Source: an uncultured Eubacteriales bacterium
GTDB taxonomy: Bacteria; Bacillota; Clostridia; Oscillospirales; Oscillospiraceae
Assembly: GCA_900552015.1 (NCBI GenBank)
Contig: URXY01000049.1
Coordinates: 1 to 15,051 of the forward strand
Length of the DNA stretch: 15,051 nucleotides
Direction: 5' to 3'
Part shown: positions 1 to 6,855 of the stretch, piece after piece
How the letters are laid out: every line of letters starts with the position of its first letter
How positions within the stretch are numbered: the stretch's first letter is position 1
Made by a program: the position numbers and the translations under genes
The notes under the pieces: model-generated
The model's database searches: none
Told to the model about the DNA's origin: nothing
The model's input: the letters and a program-made list of their open reading frames with translations, nothing else

Positions 1-104
1 CGTTCTCTTAGGGGATTCAAAGGGGGCATTCTCTCACGCGAGAGAATGCCCCCTTTACCCGTGCAGCGCCATAGGCGCTGCTATTCCCTTGCCCCCTGCA
101 GGGG
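1..104. repeat. Multi-hairpin intergenic element, copy 1 (cut by window edge)
   Basis: The stretch starts with a box (TCTCTTAGGGGATTCAAA, 4-21) that closely matches 1864-1880. It continues with a perfect 17-bp inverted repeat (19-35 with 40-56, loop ACGC), then a perfect 8-bp hairpin with a 3-nt loop (63-70 with 74-81), then the small palindrome CCCCTGCAGGGG (93-104). The same order of box, long G/A-rich-arm hairpin and GCAGCG-type hairpin occurs at 1842-1964, so I treat both as copies of one element. The copy probably continues left of the window. It lies downstream of the thiolase terminator and has no recognisable coding content. Its function is unknown. Transcript-end protection or secondary termination is inference. 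Confidence 0.6.
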
Positions 105-112
105 ACAAAACA

Positions 113-147
113 AAAAGGAGACCTCGAAAGAGGTCTCCTTTTATTTT
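113..147 (-). terminator. Rho-independent terminator of the thiolase gene
   Basis: A perfect 13-bp stem (113-125 with 130-142) is capped by a GAAA tetraloop as read on the plus strand. Read on the minus strand, the stem is followed by a T-rich run (TTTTTGTTTTG), and it sits about 20 bp past the thiolase stop codon. The plus-strand side also ends in TTTTATTTT, so it may work in both directions. Confidence 0.88.
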
Positions 148-164
148 CAGGGGTTAGCGGTGCT

Positions 165-1424
165 TTAGCACTTCTCGAAGATGGTGGCAACGCCCTGGCC
201 GCCGCCGATGCAGAGGGTGGCAAGACCCTTCTTGGCGTCGTCGCGCTTGAGCATTTCGTGCAGCAGGGTGACGATGATACGAGCGCCGGAAGCGCCGACG
301 GGGTGGCCGATGGAGATCGCGCCGCCGTTGACGTTGACCTTGCTCATGTCGAAGCCGAGCTCACGGGCAACAGCGATGGACTGCGCTGCGAAGGCTTCGT
401 TGGCCTCGACGAGGTCGATATCGTCGATGGTCAGGCCGGCCTTCTTCATGGCCTGACGGGAAGCGGGCACGGGGCCGACGCCCATGATCTTTGGGTCGAC
501 GCCGCCCTGGCCCCAGCTGACGAGCTTGGCCATGGGCTTGAGGTTGTACTTCTTCACGGCCTCGCCGGAAGCGAGGACGATGGCGGCAGCGCCGTCGTTG
601 ATGCCGGAGGCGTTACCGGCGGTGACGCGCTGGACGTGCTTCTTGGTATCGGCTTCGTGGATGCCGGTGGGCTCGAAGGTGTGGACGATCTCGTCCTCAA
701 CGCCCTCAGGACCGACGGGGAACGCGCCGCGCAGCTTGGCAAGACCCTCGACGGTGGAACCGGCGCGGGGGAACTCGTCCTTCTTGAATTCGACGATCTC
801 CTTCTTGACCTTGACGGGCACGGGGACGATCTCGTCGTCAAAACGGCCGGCGGCCTGCGCGGCCTCGGTCTTCTGCTGGGAGGCGGCGCCGAAGGCGTCG
901 AGCTCTTCGCGGGTGATGCCCCAAACGTCGCAGATGTTCTCGGCAGTGGTGCCCATGTGGTAGTTGTTGAACGCATCCCACAGGCCGTCCTTGATCATGG
1001 TATCGACGAGCTTCTTGTCGCCCATGCGGGCGCCCCAGCGGGCGTCGGGAGCGGCATAAGGAGCGGCGCTCATGTTCTCGGTGCCGCCGCAGACGACGAT
1101 ATCGGCGTCGCCGGCGAGGATGGCGCGGCCAGCCTCAATAACGGACTTCATACCGGAGCCGCAGACCATACCGACGGTGTAGGCGGGAACGGAGTAGGGA
1201 AGACCTGCGCCCACGCAGACCTGGCGGGCGACATTCTGGCCGAGACCGGCGGTCAGGATGCAGCCGAACATCACTTCATCAACGTTCTCGGGAGCGACGT
1301 TCGCGCGCTTGAGGGCTTCCTTGACAACGATGGAGCCGAGCTCAGCGGCGGGAGTGTTCTTCAGGGAACCGCCGAAGGAACCAACAGCGGTACGGCAGCA
1401 ATTGACGACGTACAATTCTTTCAT
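165..1424 (-). CDS. thlA: Acetyl-CoA C-acetyltransferase (thiolase II)
   Basis: A 419-residue cytoplasmic biosynthetic thiolase that condenses two acetyl-CoA to acetoacetyl-CoA, the entry step to butyryl-CoA and related fermentation products. The nucleophilic cysteine is in VCGSGMKS (Cys88). NEAFA is at 342-346. The catalytic His374 is in GHPVGASG, and the second catalytic cysteine (Cys405) is in CIGGGQG, so all the family active-site blocks are intact. The ATG at 1424 is preferred over upstream starts because AAGGAG lies about 7 nt before it, and because thiolases begin with this MKELYVV-like strand. The family is normally about 392 residues. The extra length lies at about 236-265, between the EGLAKLR and TAGNASGINDG blocks. 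No crt, bcd, etf or hbd gene is adjacent in the window. The gene has its own promoter and terminator, so it looks monocistronic. The exact symbol (thlA versus atoB) cannot be settled from sequence. Confidence 0.95.
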   Translation of the reverse strand: MKELYVVNCCRTAVGSFGGSLKNTPAAELGSIVVKEALKRANVAPENVDEVMFGCILTAGLGQNVARQVCVGAGLPYSVPAYTVGMVCGSGMKSVIEAGRAILAGDADIVVCGGTENMSAAPYAAPDARWGARMGDKKLVDTMIKDGLWDAFNNYHMGTTAENICDVWGITREELDAFGAASQQKTEAAQAAGRFDDEIVPVPVKVKKEIVEFKKDEFPRAGSTVEGLAKLRGAFPVGPEGVEDEIVHTFEPTGIHEADTKKHVQRVTAGNASGINDGAAAIVLASGEAVKKYNLKPMAKLVSWGQGGVDPKIMGVGPVPASRQAMKKAGLTIDDIDLVEANEAFAAQSIAVARELGFDMSKVNVNGGAISIGHPVGASGARIIVTLLHEMLKRDDAKKGLATLCIGGGQGVATIFEKC

Positions 1425-1485
1425 GTTTGTTCTCCTTAAAATAAATTCAGATCCGGTTGGGGAATACCGGTTTGCTTCGATTCCG

Positions 1486-1514
1486 ATTATACACAGGCAA
1501 AAATGAAAAATCAA
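1486..1514 (-). promoter_or_regulatory. Sigma-A type promoter of the thiolase gene
   Basis: On the minus strand a perfect TATAAT (1486-1491) lies 17 bp downstream of TTGATT (1509-1514, 4 of 6 consensus bases). The predicted start near 1480 leaves a leader of about 55 nt containing a short CCGGT/ACCGG inverted repeat (1453-1470). A second dyad, CAACT-N4-AGTTG (1512-1525), overlaps the -35 box and could be a protein site, though it may be chance. Confidence 0.78.
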
Positions 1515-1562
1515 CTGCAAAGTTGCGCAAAATTGTATAAACTATGATTCTTTTCTTTCATT

Positions 1563-1580
1563 TCGTTAATGATTTAACAA
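1563..1580. promoter_or_regulatory. Candidate Rex (redox-sensing repressor) operator
   Basis: On the minus strand the site reads TTGTTAAATCATTAACGA. The established Rex consensus in Firmicutes is TTGTTAA-N4-TTAACAA, so 13 of 14 specified bases match. Rex represses fermentation genes, including clostridial thl and butyryl-CoA pathway genes, until NADH rises, so the site fits the gene it precedes. It is centred about 92 bp upstream of the predicted start. That is far for simple steric repression of the promoter at 1486-1514, so a second, weaker promoter (TACAAT at 1532-1537) or looping may be involved. The rex gene is not in the window. Confidence 0.68.
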
Positions 1581-1841
1581 AAATGGTGAATAAATTGCAC
1601 CAAAGGGAGAGTTTCGCGCCCAAGGAGCGCGGGGGAATGCAGCGTCAATGCCGCCTCGGCAGGCAAAAACAAATTGGTAGATATCCGTAGTAGGCGGTGA
1701 TTGCTGAGACTTCCGACAAGATTCGAGAGCGGCAGCGGGTAATAGAAGGAAGTCAAGTCGTTTAGATACAAAACTTGGCAGGCACTTCCACTCCAGAGGC
1801 GCCGCACTTCTTCAAGCCCCCAACTGGCCAATGTCGGGGGT
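1581..1841. other. Non-coding intergenic stretch, no gene supported
   Basis: About 260 bp lie between the thiolase control region and the hairpin element. A 122-codon minus-strand frame (1574-1942) crosses it, but it lacks a convincing ribosome site, matches no family I recognise and runs through the hairpins. A second minus-strand frame is also open over much of the same stretch, so openness here is not evidence of coding. The composition is more balanced than in the flanking genes, which suggests a repeat remnant or a non-coding RNA. Neither can be shown from this sequence alone. Confidence 0.5.
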
Positions 1842-1964
1842 CGAGGGGGACGCCCCTCGTCTTTCTCTGGGGATTTCAAAAAGGGTATTCTCTTCGGAAA
1901 GAGAATACCCCTTTTGGCTGGCAGCAGCGTCCTGCGCTGCACTGTAAGCCCGCGCGAAGCGCGG
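1842..1964. repeat. Multi-hairpin intergenic element, copy 2
   Basis: Four hairpins lie in a row: CGAGGGG/CCCCTCG (1842-1848 with 1853-1859), a long one with arms 1879-1894 and 1899-1915 (one bulged C, loop CGGA), GCAGCG/CGCTGC (1924-1929 with 1935-1940), and CCGCGC-GAA-GCGCGG (1950-1964). The box between the first two (TCTCTGGGGATTTCAAA) and the long hairpin match copy 1 at the window start in sequence and order. Read on the minus strand, the long stem ends in TTTTTG. It may therefore serve as a terminator for the foldase/mfd transcript, which would otherwise have no clear one. Confidence 0.62.
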
Positions 1965-2000
1965 AGAACACGCTACGCCCGCACCGTGCAGAAGCAAGGA

Positions 2001-2019
2001 TGCAGCGCATCACGCTGCA
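2001..2019 (-). other. Short hairpin just after the foldase gene
   Basis: TGCAGCG (2001-2007) pairs perfectly with CGCTGCA (2013-2019) across a 5-nt loop, 6 bp beyond the foldase stop codon. There is no T-run after it on the minus strand, so it is not a complete intrinsic terminator. It could stabilise the 3' end. Confidence 0.4.
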
Positions 2020-2024
2020 ATGCT

Positions 2025-3146
2025 CTAACCCTCCGCCTGTGCGGCGACGATCGCCTCGTACAGCGCCTTGGCGTCGAGCTTGTCATACTCTGCGCTCGTG
2101 GCGGTCTTGGCCTTGTCCATCTGCTCGTCGATAAAGTTCGAGAAGTAGTCCTCACGGACGGTCTCGGCCGCGGCGGTCTTGTCGAGCGGCAGGCGCAGCA
2201 GGATGTGATAGCCGAAGCGCGACTCGACGATGTCGCTCACCGCGCCCTCGTCGAGCGCGTAGGCGGCGTCTTCAAACTCCTGCACCATCGAGCCGGTGGT
2301 GAAGGTGTAGCCCGAGGGATTGGACGCGCGGCCCGGGTCCTCGCTGTACTCGTCGGCAAGCTCCGCGAAGTAGGAGGCAAGATCGTCGCCCGTGTAGTTC
2401 TTGAGCTTTTCGGCAAGCTCCTCGGCGAGGGCCTTCTTCTCAGCGATCGCCTCATCGCTCAGCGCTTCGCCCGTGGCGGTATCCACGGTGGTGAGCAGGA
2501 TGTGGTCGGCGGTGATGTAGCCCTGCGCGACGGCATAGGCGGCAAGGTCCTCATTGGAGGCATAGAGCGCGCTGCCCTCGGTCAGGTAGAGCTTGTAGAG
2601 ATCCTGATAGAGGTAATTGGCGGAGGTGATGCGCTCGTAGGTCTCGCGGCGAAGGCCGAGCTTAGCGAGCTCGGCGTCGAAGCCCTCCTCGCCGCCGTAC
2701 TGCTCAATGAAGCCCTGCTCGTCGGACTCGATCGCCGCGCGCTGCTCGTCGGTGAGCGTCACGCCATACTTCTTGGCGAGATTTTCAATGAGCAGCTCCT
2801 GCTTGACGGTGGCGAGCACGTCCTGCTTGATGTAGTCGGGCATGGCCGTGCCGTCGGACATGACATAGTCCCAGTCGAGCGCACCGCCGCCGTAATACTG
2901 CATATAGGAGTTGAGATACGAGGCGTTGTAGCCGATCCAGTAGGTGATGAGATCGGCGCTCGCGCCGTTGCCGTCAAGGCTTGCAACGATCGCGTCGGGC
3001 GAAACGCCGCAGACCTCATAGCTCATCCCCTCCTGCATCGAGCCGGAGGTGAAGCCGTTCGAGGGCGAGAGCGAAACGACGGCGAAGGTGAGCGCTGCGG
3101 TGAGGGCCGCCGCGCCGAGGAATGAGAGAATTCTCTTTTTCAGCAT
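2025..3146 (-). CDS. Parvulin-type peptidyl-prolyl isomerase, PrsA/SurA-like foldase
   Basis: A 373-residue exported or membrane-anchored folding factor that isomerises X-Pro bonds in secreted proteins. A basic start (MLKKR) and hydrophobic segment (about 6-27) form a signal peptide or anchor. There is no lipobox cysteine at its end, unlike Bacillus PrsA lipoproteins. Residues 50-200 form a SurA-N-like helical chaperone region. The rotamase domain spans about 211-318, beginning ITADHILL and closing with GYHILLR. It retains His215, Met287, Phe291 and His314, the usual parvulin pocket. A helical tail of about 55 residues follows. The start codon lies inside the end of mfd (7-bp overlap, same strand, different frame), and AGAGGT lies about 8 nt ahead of it, so translation is probably coupled. 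This neighbour pair is common in Clostridia. Confidence 0.9.
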   Translation of the reverse strand: MLKKRILSFLGAAALTAALTFAVVSLSPSNGFTSGSMQEGMSYEVCGVSPDAIVASLDGNGASADLITYWIGYNASYLNSYMQYYGGGALDWDYVMSDGTAMPDYIKQDVLATVKQELLIENLAKKYGVTLTDEQRAAIESDEQGFIEQYGGEEGFDAELAKLGLRRETYERITSANYLYQDLYKLYLTEGSALYASNEDLAAYAVAQGYITADHILLTTVDTATGEALSDEAIAEKKALAEELAEKLKNYTGDDLASYFAELADEYSEDPGRASNPSGYTFTTGSMVQEFEDAAYALDEGAVSDIVESRFGYHILLRLPLDKTAAAETVREDYFSNFIDEQMDKAKTATSAEYDKLDAKALYEAIVAAQAEG

Positions 3147-6100
3147 GATGTTACCTCTTTTTCGTTTTCTTCCTTATTTACGCGCAGGTCTTCGACCAGC
3201 GTCAAGGCGGTTTCGAGCGCGTCCTCGTTTGGCGCGAGGCGCAGTGTGAGCTTCGGCTCCGTCCCCGTGGCGGAGAGCGTGAGCCGGCGCTTGTTTTTCG
3301 TCTGGGTGCACAGGGCCATCACGGCCTCCACGGGCATACTCTCGCCCGCGGCGAAGGTGAAGACGATCTCGCCTCCGCGCTGCGTGATATCGCAAATGCC
3401 GGACTGAACGGCCTCGGCGCGTAAAAGCGCCACGTCCATCAGCTTTAAGACTGGCTGCGGCGGCTCGCCGTAGCGGTCGATGAGCTCGTCGAGCAGCTCC
3501 TGCGACTGCTCGGCGGTGCGCAGCGCCGCGATGCGGCGGTAGATATCCATGCGCTGCTCACCGGAGGGGATGTAGCTCTCCGGGAGATTCGCCGAAACCG
3601 TGAGGTCGGCCGAGCATTCGGTGCGCTGGGGGGCTTTTTCGCCGCGCTGCTCAAGCACGGCTTCTTCCAGAAGCTGCAAATACATATCGTAGCCGACGCT
3701 CATCATATAGCCCGACTGCTCGGGGCCGAGCAAATTGCCCGCGCCGCGAATTTCAAGGTCGCGCATCGCGATGCGGAAGCCCGAGCCGAACTCCGCATAC
3801 TCGCGGATGGCGGTGAGGCGCTTGGCGGCGACCTCCGTGAGAATTTTGCCCGCGCGGTAGGTCATGTAGGCGTAGGCCCTTCTTGCGCTGCGGCCGATGC
3901 GCCCTCTGATCTGGTGGAGCTGGGCGAGGCCGAGACGGTCGGCGTCCTCGATGATGAGGGTGTTGACATTCGGAATGTCGATACCGGTCTCGATGATAGT
4001 CGTGCAGACAAGTACCTGAATTTCCCCGTCCGAGAGCTGTTGCATCACGGACGATAACCCCTTTTCATCCATCTTGCCGTGTGCGACGCCGATGGTGACG
4101 TCGTCGCCGAGGAGCTTTTTGAGCTGCGCTGCGCAGCGGTCGATGGTCTCGACGCGGTTGTGCATATAGTAGACCTGCCCGCCGCGGGCAAGTTCGCGCC
4201 GGATGGCGTCGGCGATGACGCCCCAGTTGTGCTCGAGGACATAGGTCTGCACCGGCTGGCGGTCAACGGGCGGGACCTCGATGGTGGACATATCGCGGAT
4301 GCCCGAGAGCGCCATGTTGAGCGTGCGGGGGATGGGCGTTGCCGAGAGCGTCAACGTGTCGACCTGACGGGAAAGCTCCTTGAGCTTTTCCTTGTGCGTC
4401 ACGCCGAAGCGCTGCTCCTCGTCGATGACGAGAAGCCCCAGATCCTTGAAGTGCAGGCTCTTTTGCAGCAGCGAGTGCGTGCCGATGAGAAGATCGATCT
4501 TGCCAGCGGCGGCATCCTGCATGATCTGCTTTTTCTGCGCCGGCGTTTTGAAGCGCGATAGCACCTCAATGCGCACGGGGAACGAGCGGAAGCGGTTGAT
4601 GGCGGTCGCATAGTGCTGCTGGGCGAGCACCGTGGTCGGCACCAGGATCGCCGCCTGCTTGCCGTCCAAAATGCACTTCATCACGGCGCGCAGCGCGACC
4701 TCGGTCTTGCCGTAGCCCACGTCGCCGCAGAGCAGGCGGTCCATCGGCGTTGAGCGCTCCATATCGCCCTTGATCTCGGCGATGGCGCGCAGCTGATCGT
4801 CGGTCTCTTCGTAGTCGAAGGCATCTTCAAATTCCTTCTGCCACGGGGAGTCGGGCGAGAAGGCGAAGCCCGGGCGGCGCTGGCGCTCGGCGTAGAGCGC
4901 GATGAGCCCCTTGGCAAGATCCTTCGCCGCGGCGCGCGCCTTTGTCTTGGCGCGCGACCAGTCCGTGCCGCCGAGCTTACTGAGCTTTGCGCGCGGATGG
5001 CCATCCTCGTCCTCGCCGTGGCCGCCGATGTATTTTGACACCATGTCGAGCTGCGTCGCGGGGACATAGAGGCTGTCGTTGCCCGCGTAGCAGATTTTAA
5101 TGTAGTCCTTGTCCACGCCGTCCACGCGCATCCGCTCGATGCCCGCGAAGCGGCCGATGCCGTGATGCACATGCACGACGAGATCGCCGGGGGAGAGGTC
5201 TTCGTAGGAGCGCAGCGCCTCGCGCGCGGAAGTCTCCTTCTTGGGCCTTGCCTTTGTGCGCTTGCCGGAGAGGGGGGAGGTGAGCTGGCCCTCAGTCAGG
5301 ATGACGAGCTTCAATTGGGGGTATTCGCTGCCTGCGCTGAGCGCACCGAGGCCGATGACGGTCTCGTGCGGGACGGGCAGACGCTCGCCCTTGAGGTCGA
5401 GCCGGGCGCGGATGCCGCGCTCTTCCAAGAGCCGCTGGAGATTTTTTGCGCGCGTTTCATTGCCGCAGAGGATCAGAACGCCGCAGCCCGCGCCAAGATA
5501 GCGCTCCATGTCGCCCGCGGCGGTCTCGAGGCTGCCGCCGTAGCTCGGCAGCGAGCGCGCATTCATGCTGAGCAGCACGCGCGGCGCGAGCAGATCGCGC
5601 GAGGTCGGCAGCGCGTCGAGCAGCAGCACGGGAAAGTCCGCGAGGCGGCGGCTGAGCGACTCCTGCGTGAGCGCCAGAGAAGCAAACTCTCCGCAGAGAA
5701 CGCCCTCTTCGATGAGGGGCTTTACATCCTCGGAAAGCTCCCAGTGGTAATTTTTTCCGCGTTCCAAAACGCGCATCCCGTCGCTCACGACGGCGAGCGT
5801 ATCGGGCGCGAGATAGTCGAGCGCGCAGATCTCCTCAGGGTAGCAGGCGGCGAGATAGCGATCCATGCCGCCAAGCGGCAGGTCATTGGAAAGACGCTCC
5901 ATGTCGCCGCGCAGTGTCTTTACGATGGGGCTGTCCGCGGCCTTTTTCTCGATCTTCTGCGCCGCGCGCCCAAGGCGCTCGAGCATTTTTTCGCGCCCGC
6001 CGTCTGTAAGCGCGGGCAGCACTTCGGCTGCGGGCAGGACGGTCAGGGCCTTGATATTCTGTGTGCGGCGCTGGGTCGTCACGTCGAACTCGCCCATCGC

Positions 6101-6712
6101 GTCGACCTCATCGTCGAAGAATTCGACGCGCACGGGCGCGCTCAGCGGCGACCAGATATCGAGAATGCCGCCGCGCAGGGCAAACTGGCCTACGCCCTCG
6201 ACCGTTTCGGCGCGGATGTAGCCGATCTCGACAAGCTTTCTGGAAAGCGCGGCAAGGTCGAAGCGCGCGCCGACCTCGATCTCCGTCACTGCGCCGCGCA
6301 GGAGCCCGGGCGGCAGCGTGCGCTGCATCAGCGCATCGACCGTGGCGACGAGCACGCTCGCTTCCCCGGCGGCAAGGCGGCAGAGCGTACCGATGCGCTG
6401 CTGCTCCCAGCCGTGCGAGGCGGAAACGCGGTCGCGCAGCTGCCATTCGCGCGCGAACAGGAGACTTACCTCCTCGCCGAGAAGCTCGTGCAGATCGCCC
6501 GCCATGCGGTTCGCTTCGTTTTCATCCGCGCAGACGACGAGAAGGGGACGCTGCATCTTCTGCCGCACGGCGGCAGAGAGCTGTGCGCGGTGCACGCTCG
6601 AGAGGCCGGACACGGCGATGGGCGACGTGCCCGCGTCGAGCGAGAGCAGCAGCTCGCGCACCTCGGGCAGCGCCGCGAGCGCTGCGCCGAGCTGTTTCAT
6701 GCCCTGTGCCAT
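3140..6712 (-). CDS. mfd: Transcription-repair coupling factor Mfd
   Basis: A 1190-residue ATP-driven DNA translocase that removes RNA polymerase stalled at lesions and recruits UvrA; the length is typical. Residues 1 to about 480 are the UvrB-like region without a working Walker A. The RNA polymerase interaction domain is about 507-560 (HVHHGIGRFAGIE at 514-526). The motor has Walker A GDVGYGKT (663-670), DEEQRFG (764-770), SATPIPRT (790-797) and QIRGRIGR (934-941) just before the translocation-in-RecG region. The C-terminal autoinhibitory domain starts near 1030. The ATG at 6712 is chosen over the one at 6775 because AAGGAGG (6721-6727) lies 8 nt upstream. The longer form adds 21 residues unlike Mfd. 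It has its own promoter at 6795-6822, and its last 7 bp overlap the foldase gene. Confidence 0.97.
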   Translation of the reverse strand: MAQGMKQLGAALAALPEVRELLLSLDAGTSPIAVSGLSSVHRAQLSAAVRQKMQRPLLVVCADENEANRMAGDLHELLGEEVSLLFAREWQLRDRVSASHGWEQQRIGTLCRLAAGEASVLVATVDALMQRTLPPGLLRGAVTEIEVGARFDLAALSRKLVEIGYIRAETVEGVGQFALRGGILDIWSPLSAPVRVEFFDDEVDAMGEFDVTTQRRTQNIKALTVLPAAEVLPALTDGGREKMLERLGRAAQKIEKKAADSPIVKTLRGDMERLSNDLPLGGMDRYLAACYPEEICALDYLAPDTLAVVSDGMRVLERGKNYHWELSEDVKPLIEEGVLCGEFASLALTQESLSRRLADFPVLLLDALPTSRDLLAPRVLLSMNARSLPSYGGSLETAAGDMERYLGAGCGVLILCGNETRAKNLQRLLEERGIRARLDLKGERLPVPHETVIGLGALSAGSEYPQLKLVILTEGQLTSPLSGKRTKARPKKETSAREALRSYEDLSPGDLVVHVHHGIGRFAGIERMRVDGVDKDYIKICYAGNDSLYVPATQLDMVSKYIGGHGEDEDGHPRAKLSKLGGTDWSRAKTKARAAAKDLAKGLIALYAERQRRPGFAFSPDSPWQKEFEDAFDYEETDDQLRAIAEIKGDMERSTPMDRLLCGDVGYGKTEVALRAVMKCILDGKQAAILVPTTVLAQQHYATAINRFRSFPVRIEVLSRFKTPAQKKQIMQDAAAGKIDLLIGTHSLLQKSLHFKDLGLLVIDEEQRFGVTHKEKLKELSRQVDTLTLSATPIPRTLNMALSGIRDMSTIEVPPVDRQPVQTYVLEHNWGVIADAIRRELARGGQVYYMHNRVETIDRCAAQLKKLLGDDVTIGVAHGKMDEKGLSSVMQQLSDGEIQVLVCTTIIETGIDIPNVNTLIIEDADRLGLAQLHQIRGRIGRSARRAYAYMTYRAGKILTEVAAKRLTAIREYAEFGSGFRIAMRDLEIRGAGNLLGPEQSGYMMSVGYDMYLQLLEEAVLEQRGEKAPQRTECSADLTVSANLPESYIPSGEQRMDIYRRIAALRTAEQSQELLDELIDRYGEPPQPVLKLMDVALLRAEAVQSGICDITQRGGEIVFTFAAGESMPVEAVMALCTQTKNKRRLTLSATGTEPKLTLRLAPNEDALETALTLVEDLRVNKEENEKEVTSC

Positions 6713-6720
6713 GCCGTTCC

Positions 6721-6727
6721 CCTCCTT
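6721..6727 (-). promoter_or_regulatory. Shine-Dalgarno site that fixes the mfd start
   Basis: AAGGAGG on the minus strand lies 8 nt before the ATG at 6712. No comparable site precedes the in-frame upstream ATG at 6775, where the DNA is a GC-rich hairpin leader. Confidence 0.8.
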
Positions 6728-6750
6728 CCGCAACGCGCAAAAGGGCCGAT

Positions 6751-6768
6751 CCGCCGCGCACGCGGCGG
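6751..6768 (-). other. GC-rich hairpin in the mfd leader
   Basis: CCGCCGC (6751-6757) pairs with GCGGCGG (6762-6768) around a 4-nt loop. It lies between the mfd promoter and its ribosome site. There is no T-run, so it is not a terminator by itself. It may set leader stability or expression level. Confidence 0.45.
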
Positions 6769-6794
6769 GTCGCACCCGAAAGTATTATGATGAT

Positions 6795-6822
6795 ATTATA
6801 TGAGCTTTTCGCAAAAAGTCTA
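6795..6822 (-). promoter_or_regulatory. Sigma-A type promoter for mfd-foldase
   Basis: On the minus strand TATAAT (6795-6800) lies 16 bp from TAGACT (6817-6822, 4 of 6 bases). Transcription would begin near 6788, giving a leader of about 75 nt to the mfd ATG. It lies in the 143-bp gap after pth and lets the repair gene be read independently of the upstream cluster. Confidence 0.65.
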
Positions 6823-6855
6823 TGGCGATTTTATAAATTTTCGCGCCGGGAGGTA

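Noticed and set aside
1..104. A CRISPR array or phage attachment site at the window start
   Set aside because: The repeats are inverted hairpins, not evenly spaced direct repeats, and there is no integrase or tRNA gene nearby.
258..1439. A 393-codon plus-strand open frame opposite the thiolase gene
   Set aside because: It is the antisense shadow of a GC-rich gene. The product is a low-complexity run of Gly, Asp, Val and Ala with no family signature, while the minus strand encodes a complete thiolase.
1574..1942. A 122-codon minus-strand open frame in the intergenic region
   Set aside because: It has no convincing ribosome site, crosses the hairpin repeat and shows no domain. Another frame is also open over the same stretch.
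1914..3125. A 403-codon plus-strand open frame opposite the foldase
   Set aside because: Same antisense effect; it begins inside the hairpin element and has Val/Gly/Glu-rich low complexity.
6713..6775. A 21-residue N-terminal extension of Mfd from the ATG at 6775
   Set aside because: The extension is unlike Mfd, overlaps a GC-rich hairpin leader, and a strong Shine-Dalgarno site sits ahead of the ATG at 6712.
5162..6790. A 542-codon plus-strand open frame opposite mfd
   Set aside because: It is the mirror of mfd codon usage; the Mfd reading has all helicase motifs and this one has none.
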